Below, piece by piece: positions 56,375 through 64,000 of a DNA stretch of 64,000 bases. Positions within the stretch are counted from its first letter, which is position 1, and each line of letters starts with the position of its first letter. The translations under genes and the position numbers were made by a program. Origin of the DNA: Butyriboletus loyo (Eukaryota > Basidiomycota > Agaricomycetes > Boletales > Boletaceae). The notes beneath the pieces were generated by a model that was not told the DNA's origin, ran no database searches, and worked only from the letters and a program-made list of their open reading frames with translations. Where the stretch lies: assembly GCA_038093515.1 (NCBI GenBank), contig JBBPSI010000011.1:1-64000 (forward strand). Direction: 5' to 3'.

Positions 56375-56758
56375 GCTTGTCCGTTTTCACGCCAGGCAAT
56401 TTATTAAAGTTTTTTTGTTCTTTAACATTTGGATATCGCATTGCATTATCTATGGTTGCTGCGGTATCGTGGTGATCATTTACATGCAATCTTCAATACC
56501 TGACATACATAAGTATGTCACTCGCAATTTCATCCATTTAGCAATCGTCCAACGGACGAAACGTGCGATCGAACGGCTGAATAGTCTATCAACTGAACTG
56601 ATCATAACATATCAAGATTACACTGGTAGACACAAAAGGACGGATAGAAGAGTACCGTAAATTTGACTACTGGACTGGTTTGTTACTAGGGATACACCAG
56701 GAGTATGAAGGTAAATTATTCCAGAATTATACGCACGAACTAATAATGACAGATAGCA
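56375..56758. other. Convergent intergenic region
   Basis: 384 bp between the P450 stop and the stop of the Pro-rich minus-strand gene. AT-rich. It probably holds both 3' UTRs. Confidence 0.4.
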
Positions 56759-58364
56759 CTAGACACGGGTGCTCTGGACAGTAGTTGTTTCTTGCCCATT
56801 AACTGAAGGCTTTGTGGATCCCGTCAAATTCTTCCCCCATGCAATTACCCCCCGGCTCACTCTCTTGGCCATGTTAACCAAACTCTTCATTTTCTCCTTG
56901 CCCGTCACCTGACGAAAAGAGGCCTGCCGTTTCTCCGAAGTCTCTTCCATGAGAGGAATGTCCATGTCCATGAATGAACCGGGGGTGTGATCCTCTTCAC
57001 GGTACTCGTCGTCCAAGGGGGTTCCTGGGCAGGATCGTGGCACAACGTACTGGTGAGGCGGTATCAATCTTGGTACAGGTGGAGGAGGACTCGAGAAGTG
57101 ACAGTCGACTCCTTGACGTGATGGGTTGCGACGCACAATCTCGCGAGTCGATTGCTGCTTTTTCAAGCGCTGTGGAGGGGGGAGAGATGGTCGTTTGTCC
57201 TTCCGTTGTACGACATGGACGGGGGACCATCCTTCGGACTGCGACTTGCGATGATTACTCGGTGCGTGTGCCTCTAATTTCCGCAAACTACATTCCAGTC
57301 GGTCTAGTGAGGAACACCGGTTGGCCGGAGGATTCGGAGTTGGCTTGGGGGGAGGTTCACGGGGATGAACGAATGTTTCGTCCAGATCGACTGCGTTCCG
57401 GTGGTACGCGTCATTGATTGGTGGCTCGAAGTGAAATACCTGTCCCTGGCGTCGACGTGGGGATAGAGATGGACGAACAGCGTCGGCACCCTTGTGGCGA
57501 GGGATTGAGGTTACAAGGCCTCTTGATCTGACTGGCCGCGGCTTTTCGTTGTGCAGGGTTGCATTGGCATTGTTGGCGATTGGGTTGATGCTTGGGGAGA
57601 TGGGAATACTGGGTGGATGAACTTGGACGGTCGTATTTGTGGGGGCTGGATGACTAGCGTTCCTGTGTTTGCGAGGAGCAAGAGACTTGGTGGGTGTAAG
57701 GCTCAGGGGTAGAATGTCGGGTACTTGTTTTGATCCATCGGGAACAAGGGGACAACAATCACCAGGCGAATGGTGGTCGTCGTCCGCAGCTAGCCCAACA
57801 AGGAGGCTGACCTCGTTAATTAGAAGGCTATAGCGTGATGGATCGGGAAATTCGTTAGGGTTCACGAGGGCGGAATGAGTAGCTTCCCATGAGAGAGCGT
57901 CACTGGCACTATCTTGTGACACTGGCAGGGTGCGAGGCGCGTTGCGAGGACGAAGGGGCGGGGAGCTTTCGCAATGGTCGTACATGTTTTCCCAGCGACC
58001 CCCGCTCTTCAGAGACACCTGTACCTTGCTCAAATCATCCTCGGACAGGAAAGATGGGTCCGATTTCGAAGATGGAACCAAAGGCTGTGGTAATAGGTGT
58101 GCGATAGAGGGTTTGTGGGGCGATCCTCCCACCATGTTGTCAAATTGGACGTCAAGCTGGAGAGTGAACTCGTCCGGAGTGACAATGGTAGGCGCGGGGG
58201 GAAAGTAGGATTCTGGAGTAAGCGGGGAGATATGGTCTTGTGTGGCCGAGCTTGGTGACCGCAAACGAGTGCAACTGAAGGCACGGGGATTGGATGATCA
58301 GGCAACAGGATGGGACGGGGAGAGACTCACCTCCACGCGGACGAGGGCGAGGACGGGAAGTCAT
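56759..58364 (-). CDS. Proline/serine-rich protein of unknown function
   Basis: A long exon (56759 to about 58290) encodes roughly 500 aa of mostly disordered sequence. Recognisable patches are TPDEFTLQLDVQFDNMVGG, SKVQVSLKSGGRWENMYDHC, a likely folded SRYSLLINEVSLLVGLAADD, RCSSLDRLECSLRKLEAH and a basic C-terminal amphipathic segment KEKMKSLVNMAKRVSRGVIA. The apparent ORF starts with TTG, so an upstream exon is needed. ATG 58364 (MTSRPRPRPRGG) is the best candidate, but the splice that would join it in frame is unresolved. No domain recognised. The conserved-looking C-terminal helix might be a membrane- or calmodulin-binding helix; that is inference. Confidence 0.55.
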
Positions 58365-59652
58365 CGAGGGGGGGCGGACGGGGAGATGGTCGCATGGGGG
58401 AAAGTGTGGAGGAGGACGCGGATGAAAGACGGACGCTAAATAATCGTTTTGGCATTCTGGACGCGCATATATCCTGCTCTCGGAGAACAACTCTGTCCCC
58501 GCCGCAGTTTCCGATTTCCAAACGCCATGGTTTGCAAATGCTCGGAGGGGGGGAAAAAAAAAAACATGTCTACGACGTTGTCATACTTGTGCACGAGGAA
58601 TTTGTCGACCGTAGTCTTGTCTGGGTTGCTAACAATGGCCAATGTTTTTCCTACACCACAATTAACGGGAGTCCCGTAGTGTACGGCTGACTCACTTGAG
58701 TAAATTAGGGGTGATGTCCGCTGGACCCAATTTAGCATGTCCGCGTCATATCAATCAACTACATACAAAATCCAAGGTACACAAGCTCCAGATCTATCTC
58801 AACCAACTCCCAAGCCTAAATGATCCAAGTATTGATCTCGCAATCAAGGCCACACCATGTCGACCGCACAATTCTCTGTGCTGCAGCCAAGACCACATCA
58901 AAATACGCACCGTACTTGACCTGCTAGATCACTCCAGACTAGAAAAATACCACCCCTCGTATGCTGGCGTGACCCTGGGGTGTCAGAACCCTCCTGCCGC
59001 TGGGCATGCACCACCGCACCGCAACCACGCCCATTTGAAGCCTTACCCAACCCAGACTCTGACTCCGATGACGAACGCAAAGGCGAGGCAACAGCTTCCG
59101 CAGACGACGGTGCTCACTGGCTCGACGCTCGTGGGAAGCAGAAACTGCGCAGAGACGCAGTGAATACTGAGCGCCAACGATTCACGCTCGGTGGTAGCTC
59201 GACATTGGCCTCACATCGCCGTTTTTCCGTGATGTCCTCGAGGACACGCCAACATCACACGTGCAGCCACCCGCCGCAGCCAAGGTCAATCCCTTGCCTC
59301 CCCCAAAGCTGTTCCGGCACCGTCTGACTGGGAGACGTGGTAGATACCGAAATTTACCTTGATTTGTCCAAGAGTGAATTTACATGGGTTAAAATGCGAC
59401 CCGGGCGAGGGGTGGGTCAACTTACATGTTAATTTGGATTGGATCTCGACACACTCACTCATAAAATCTACTGCGATACGCAGGCTCAGCGGCCTTGGGA
59501 TACACATGACAACGAACCCAAATACGCATTCATTAGTCTGAGCCGCACAATCTCGCGAGTAATAGCATTGCCACGCGCGCAGAACACATAGATTGTGCAC
59601 AAATCGATTGGCTGGAAGTACTACTACTACAACAAAACTCGTCCTCACATAA
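58365..59652. other. 1.3-kb region with a possible gene fragment
   Basis: Mostly without supported genes. At about 58980-59330 (+) one frame reads protein-like (LPNPDSDSDDERKGEATASA, AHWLDARGKQKLRRDAVNTE), and another frame just after reads FRDVLEDTPTSHVQPPAAAK and KLFRHRLTGRRGRYRN. Neither has a clear start or a splice that makes a complete gene. It may be a fragment of a decayed or alternatively spliced gene. A poly-A run lies at 58550-58564. Confidence 0.35.
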
Positions 59653-60528
59653 CTAATATGCCTTCTTGCCTGCCGTGAGCTGCAAGTGGGCGCTGTGCTC
59701 ATCATAAGGCACCTTCGTAACGGCTATATCTCGCCACAAGTCGGGCGTGAGGAATGCGTATGTTTTGGTAATCTGCCAGAAGCGTAAGCAGCGTAATAAA
59801 GAAACAAGGGTGAACCATACAGCGACAAACGTGGCCTTCAAAAAGTTACCCATCGTAGCCGTCGATCCTTTGGACTGCGTGTAGCAATCCTCTACACCAG
59901 CCAACTGCAACAGTCGCTTGGAGGCCGGCGCAGCGACGATACCAGTGCCTCGCGGAGCAGGAATCAATCTGCACATAACAGACCCAACCTTGCCGCTGAC
60001 CTTGGATGGCACCGTGTGTGGTTCACCAAGTTTGGCACCCCAGTAACCTCTCCGCACTGGGATCACAGATAGTTTGGCCAGGATGATAGCCCCGCGGATA
60101 GCGGTTGCAACTTCCTTGGCGCATTTAACACCCAGTCCAACATGTCCGTCGAAATCACCGATAGCGACAAAGGCTTTGAATCTTGTACGCTGACCGGCGC
60201 GAGTCTGCTTTTGAACAGGCATGATTTTCATGACTTCGTCCTTGAGCTTTGGCAGGAAGAAGTCGACGATCTGGTATTCCTTAACAGGTAGGGAGAAGAG
60301 GTAAATCTCCTCAAGAGACTTGATTTTCCCGTCCTTGACTAAACGTCCGAGCTTGGTGACGGGGACCCTGCACGTAGCCGGTTAAATCGCATCCCCATAC
60401 AAGCATCTCAATACGAACCAATCCTTTTCTTCGTCCTTGCGACCCCCACGACGTGGACCACGACGGCCCCGACCACGATCGCCGCGGCCTCGTCCGAATC
60501 CACCCCGTCCTCGTGCTGCGTCAGCCAT
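59653..60528 (-). CDS. RPS2: 40S ribosomal protein uS5 (RPS2)
   Basis: A small-subunit protein near the mRNA entry site, important for decoding fidelity. ATG 60528 opens an RGG-rich tail ([20 protein letters not shown]), a known arginine-methylation target. An intron (about 60367-60422) follows KDW, then [120 protein letters not shown] and [16 protein letters not shown] second intron near 59770-59823 joins to [12 protein letters not shown]. The C-terminus ends LTAGKKAY at 59653. Length is about 255 aa, normal for the family. Confidence 0.97.
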
Positions 60529-61140
60529 ATTCGTTCCCGGAAGATACTGTGTTCACAGGATCAGTATGGTGTGACATCCAACGCGACAGAGAAACATCCA
60601 GCTGGGGAGCAGCCAGGTCGCGTGCAGTCTTTGCGATGATCGCGACATGGTGCGTATTGTCCCTGCAGAGAAGATGGATGGGGAGGAGATACTCACTGAT
60701 CAAGTTGGCGGCGTCGAGTTCGCTGTTGGACAGTGTCTCGTCGATATCGCAGCCTCACCTGGCACGCGGCTGGTGCCACAGCCTGCCCTGAACTTGCTGC
60801 GATGGCCCCAGACACCCTTCGCATTGGCTGGTCGCCCACCGGCACCAGCCAATCATTCAATATTCGTCGACTGTACATTTGAGACTTCTTGCGAGTTGAG
60901 GCAGGCCTTCTCCGTGATGTAGTTCGTGTGGTGGGCGATGTGGACCGTGGATGGGGTATCCGGGGGACACAACAAGATCCGATATAGTTAGATGGTGTCG
61001 TCGCATGCCAACGTTGCACCACACCGTCCAGCTGCACTCGCAACAAGCTCCCTTCTCTTCCCGACGCCGCCAGCAGCATCCATATCCCTGTCTCTATAGC
61101 ACATTTCCATCGCCCGTCTCCGCAGTCACGTTGGAACAAC
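60529..61140. promoter_or_regulatory. Divergent promoter region RPS2 / antizyme
   Basis: 612 bp between divergent starts. Open frames here lack ATG starts or family motifs. The 61020-61110 segment just upstream of the antizyme ATG is CT/CAG-rich and may be 5' UTR. Confidence 0.4.
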
Positions 61141-62159
61141 ATGTCGCAGCCTTCTGTCTCCAATCATACGCAACAGCAATTTAGTCTTTGCCCCACGTTC
61201 GTACACTTTCATGCGGCATATCTTTTCCCTCACGTTTTCTTTTTATTTAGCAACGGCCGTCACGCCGTTGGAGATGGGGCATTCACTTCCGACAACACTC
61301 CGAGGGTACTTGCCGTCTGCCACATGCAGGGCACCAACGATATGTACTATTACTCTACTACGTTATCTGGTGGACCCAGAGTATGTCCCCCTGTTGCTAA
61401 CTGGGCATCCTGACTTATTCCCCCACAGTGGCGTTTTTGACATCCCTAACACAAAATGCCCTCCTGACGGAGGGTCGTCAGACCGTGTGACAGGCGGTCT
61501 GGCGCCTATAATTTCCCAATCTCCCGATTCATCGTTTTCGCCTTCCCCTCCCGAGAAAGCAACAAGTCCGATCAATGATCATTACACCAGCACTCGAATC
61601 CCAACTGCTGTACCACCAAGATACATCCCTGCAAGATCTCAATCTCCCTATGGTCTCCCCACTCCGCCATTGACCCCAGATGACAGCGACGCGGGCGGTG
61701 CTCATGGTATATTTACCGAGCATTCAAATAATGCTCTGGATCTTCTCTTGAACATCTTTCCTCGTAATGGATTGAGCATTTTACCTTTTGCTAAAAGCGT
61801 CGTTGTCTCTGTGCCAAACATGGGAGCTAGTTTCGACGGAGTCGTCCTCGAATTGCCCGAAAAGCCGAAGACCCTCTACATCGATGGCAAAAATGCCCCA
61901 GCCGTCAGCCTTCGCGAAAGGTAAATCTTCATATCGTTGAAGTCGTGTCCGACTGTCATTGAAATCATGCAGTATCGTCGCCCTCTTGGAGCTCGCCGAT
62001 GAACGCCTGCAATGTTCCGCACTGGTGATCACTCTCGACAAGTCGTTCAATGAGCTCAACGATCTTTTACACTCATTCATGTACGTCGGTGGAAGTGTTG
62101 TCACTAAACCACCCTTCCAGGTTAACCCAGCGTATATTCTCGTGGGGTTGGAGATTTAA
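61141..62159 (+). CDS. OAZ1: Ornithine decarboxylase antizyme (two ORFs joined by +1 frameshift)
   Basis: Antizyme binds ornithine decarboxylase and sends it to the proteasome without ubiquitin; polyamines raise its synthesis by promoting +1 frameshifting. ORF1 starts at ATG 61141 (MSQPSVSNHTQQQFSLCPT). An intron (61197-61250) leads to exon 2 (61251-61380, ending SGGPR), then an intron 61381-61428 and exon 3. In the spliced message ORF1 ends WRF at a TGA (61438-61440). Reading on in +1 from GAC at 61439 gives DIPNTKCPPDGGSSDRVTGG, SVPNMGASFDGVVLELPEK and TLYIDGKNAPAVSLRE. An intron (61921-61972) leads to SIVALLELADERLQCSALVI and LLHSFMYVGGSVVTKPPFQV, ending VGLEI. The C-terminal fold matches antizymes (SLYIE...FAVLLEFAEE in mammals). 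The full product would be 287 aa. Confidence 0.92.
61408..61414 (+). promoter_or_regulatory. Alternative antizyme-type shift site UCC-UGA-C inside the 48-nt intron
   Basis: If intron 61381-61428 is retained, ORF1 continues SGGPRVCPPVANWAS and stops at TGA 61411-61413. The codon before it is TCC, giving UCC-UGA-C, the classical antizyme site, with a W-x-S end like animal antizymes (WCS). A +1 shift continues as DLFPHSGVFDIPN, in the same ORF2 frame. The intron has a perfect GTATGT donor, CTAAC and CTGAC branch-point candidates and CCCCACAG acceptor, so splicing is more likely. Confidence 0.45.
61435..61441 (+). promoter_or_regulatory. Predicted +1 programmed frameshift site, UUU-UGA-C (spliced mRNA)
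   Basis: Codon TTT (61435-61437) is followed by stop TGA (61438-61440) and C. After a +1 slip the P-site tRNA-Phe can re-pair perfectly with UUU, because the sequence is UUU-U. The UGA-C context is a weak terminator. The downstream frame is long, intact and encodes the conserved antizyme domain, so a +1 shift here (or at the alternative site in the preceding intron) is required. Confidence 0.75.
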
Positions 62160-62367
62160 GGTGGAGAGCTGATAGCATGGTCGAGGGAATGTGTTTGTTG
62201 AACATGCGTGTTGTCGAGTTGAAACGCGTCGTAAATCCTAATGCACATAGTCTTATGTACACCCATCAATGGCATTGCCTTCGCTTTGTCCCGCAGCTCC
62301 CACGCAGACTATTAGAGCAAGTGGTTCTTGACGCTGTCGAGTTTGCTCGTTCCACCCGACTTTCGCG

Positions 62368-63451
62368 ATGGCCGTTCTGATGGATATCATCCTTTCCCTG
62401 GTGAAAGTTTTGTGTGGTGGTTCGACGACTCGAGAACAGCCGCCTGTCGAATACCAGAAATCTTATCCAGAGCCACCTCACCAACAAGCGATAGTCACCT
62501 GCCCAGAGAAGCCCCGAGTACCTGAACATTATCGTCAAGTGAGTGTTGTCCCGTATATGACGCCCTTGGAAGGCCAATTGTTCCTCGAATGCGTCATAAA
62601 CGAGATGATACCCTTGACACATTCATACACAGGAGCAAGAATCGAAGCCAGTACCTCAGTCTCATCCAGAACACAGACCACATCAGGTACGTCTCCTCTG
62701 GACCTTTTCTCGCTTCCCGGAGCGTGATTTACCTCTCTCAAGGACCAGAACCAGATCAACCAGCATGATGAGCATTATATGGCCCTTCGCGCCAAAGCGA
62801 ACGAATGTGGTGACTTGATGGCGCGGTGTTTTCAAGAAAGTCATGAAGCCTACAGTCGGGGTGATGGCGCTCGTGCCAAGGAGCTTTCGGGGCAAGGGAA
62901 ACAACATGAACGAACGATGGAGAGCCTCAATGCCGAAGCCAGTGCTTGGATATTCAGACGTGAGTGTGATCCTTTATCCGCGGAGAGGCATGCTAGACCT
63001 TGCGACGTGGGATAGAAAATAACCTGGTATGGCCTTGCGGACCACTCTTCTTTCTTTCTTTCTGTATTCATGTGACCCTCGGCAGGATAGTAAACCCGGG
63101 GAACTCGATCTCCACGGCTTGTACGTCAAAGAGGCGGTTTCGTATGTTGATAAGAGCATTCGAGAGGCTCGCCAAAGAGGCGACGCTGAGATGCGACTCA
63201 TTGTTGGCAAGTCGCACCCCTGATCGCAAGTCGTTGCCGACATCACTCAATGATTATGCTAGGCAAGGGCCTGCATTCTGATGGTCATGTCGCAAAGATC
63301 AAGCCTGCAATCGAGGATCTCATGAAGAAGTAAGGAATGAACCATCTAACCTAACGACCTCTCATGACATTCATCATACTTTTTTAGGCATAACATACCC
63401 ACCGAAGTTGACCCCCACAACGCTGGTGTACTTGTCGCGCGGTTGTTTTAG
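62368..63451 (+). CDS. DUF1771-Smr domain protein
   Basis: A small MutS-related (Smr) domain protein with putative endonuclease/RNA-quality-control activity, related to yeast Cue2 and the C-terminal part of N4BP2. ATG 62368 (or 62380) opens a hydrophobic MDIILSLVKVLCGG. A Pro/Gln-rich linker precedes the DUF1771 block (HYMALRAKANECGDLMARCF, SHEAYSRGDGARAKELSGQG). Small exons then join QNNL to DSKPGELDLHGLYVKEAVSY (D-x-H-G motif of Smr), MRLIV to GKGLHSDGHVAKIKPAIEDL, and HNIPTEVDPHNAGVLVARLF. The stop ends at 63451, only 2 nt from the stop of the convergent gene. About six introns, one flanking a very small exon near 63016-63025. Confidence 0.88.
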
Positions 63452-63453
63452 AA

Positions 63454-63935
63454 TCAAATGCAGAGACCTTGCTGGACCTTGGCGCCGTTGGTCACCGGAC
63501 CCACGGATGTCACGGACGTCCAGATGCCAAGCAACTGGCCAGGACTCTTGATACCAATTTGAGTGATTGTTAGGTCCCACACTCCGAATCGCAGCTGGGT
63601 AAATTTCGCAGACGGTGATATCCCTTGTGGTGACACCGGGCCAAGCCGCCGTCATGGAATTGGTCACATCGGGCACTGTTCTGTATATATCTGAAATATA
63701 TTGGACCGAAAATGCGTGCAGGGGTCTTTCAGATGAGTCGAACGAACTGGCAACTCGTGTGTGCATGTAAGAACAAGTGTGAAACCAAGCCAGCGAATGG
63801 AGATGTTCACCAACCTCGCATGACGACTCCACCTCGTCTCGGACCACTAGATGTCGAGCTCTAATATCCTCAAACAATCGACTCGCCGAACCCAAAATAT
63901 TCCGCGTCACGTCGCTCACTGGTCTTGCAGACATG
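63454..63935 (-). CDS. Small hypothetical protein
   Basis: ATG 63935 opens MSARPVSDVTRNILGSASRL, FEDIRARHLVVRDEVE, which reads like a helical real exon. The frame then probably needs one or two introns. The likely last exon ends NGAKVQQGLCI at 63454 (LLGIWTSVTSVGPVTNGAKV). The intermediate piece (YRTVPDVTNSMTAAWPGVTT) is in the first frame, and an intron with a CTAAC branch point at about 63542-63590 could join the two. No family recognised. The 5' boundary is inside the window only if 63935 is the true start. Confidence 0.45.
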
Positions 63936-64000
63936 CGTCCACGGGTTCTAACCCGTATCCATACCCTACGTATCCGGATCCACAACCGCACCAAATTTTT

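Noticed and set aside
60693..61163. Minus-strand 156-codon frame between RPS2 and antizyme
   Set aside because: It starts with a non-ATG codon, overlaps the antizyme start and is composed of low-complexity Arg/Thr runs without a domain.
7906..63994. Many long open frames on the strand opposite real exons (for example 16026-16664 plus, 10410-10775 minus, 11647-12216 minus)
   Set aside because: They are antisense shadows of the codon pattern of well-supported genes and show no domains or plausible splice partners.

Overview
The window is a gene-dense stretch of a basidiomycete genome, most likely an Agaricomycete mushroom-forming or wood-decay fungus. The reasons are many very short introns (about 48-65 nt, with GT(A/G)NGT donors and CTRAY branch points), small intergenic gaps, a pair of the BTB-type receptor-like proteins with acidic inserts that are common in Agaricomycetes, FHS/FucP-type and MCT-type MFS transporters, and basidiomycete-like versions of housekeeping proteins. 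I count about 25 recognisable protein-coding genes, several hypothetical ones and two decayed loci. No convincing tRNA, rRNA, CRISPR or complete transposon was seen.

Layout. 0-14.5 kb: a nucleoside hydrolase cut by the left edge, RACK1/CPC2, a DUF6924-like protein, a FucP-type sugar transporter, the Golgi protein GOT1, a Ser/Pro-rich possible Tco89, the SSU-processome protein UTP6, ribosomal protein uL11 (RPL12) and a PHO80-type cyclin. 15-28 kb: a Ran1/Sks1-type Ser/Thr kinase, a 2.9-kb gene-free gap, then two BTB-like paralogues flanking a Mediator subunit 1 gene on the opposite strand. 28-39 kb: a decayed ORF, dynactin p27 (DCTN6), a very large Ser/Pro-rich membrane protein with repeated PPGAW motifs, a frameshifted monocarboxylate-transporter pseudogene and a CBM5/12-like plus DM9 protein. 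39-52 kb: mannose-6-phosphate isomerase, a GT61 glycosyltransferase, palmitoyl-protein thioesterase, mitochondrial pyruvate carrier 2, Apq12, a small Cys-containing conserved protein, a DCAF7/WDR68 WD40 protein and a concentrative nucleoside transporter. 52-64 kb: a single-pass membrane protein, a cytochrome P450, a Pro-rich protein, ribosomal protein uS5 (RPS2), ornithine decarboxylase antizyme with +1 programmed frameshifting, a DUF1771-Smr protein and a small unknown gene.

The genes do not form one pathway. Functional links are loose: translation and ribosome assembly (RACK1, UTP6, uL11, uS5), nucleoside salvage (nucleoside hydrolase, CNT), glycan supply and transfer (PMI, GT61), trafficking (GOT1, dynactin p27, PPT1) and polyamine feedback (antizyme). 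The most interesting locus is the antizyme. Its ORF1 and ORF2 are joined by a +1 shift, and a 48-nt intron (a multiple of three) sits at the junction. The spliced message carries a UUU-UGA-C shift site and the unspliced message carries a UCC-UGA-C site, and both lead into the same ORF2 frame.

Gene spans below run from start to stop and include introns. Splice sites were read by eye from frame continuity and consensus, so most inner boundaries are inferences.
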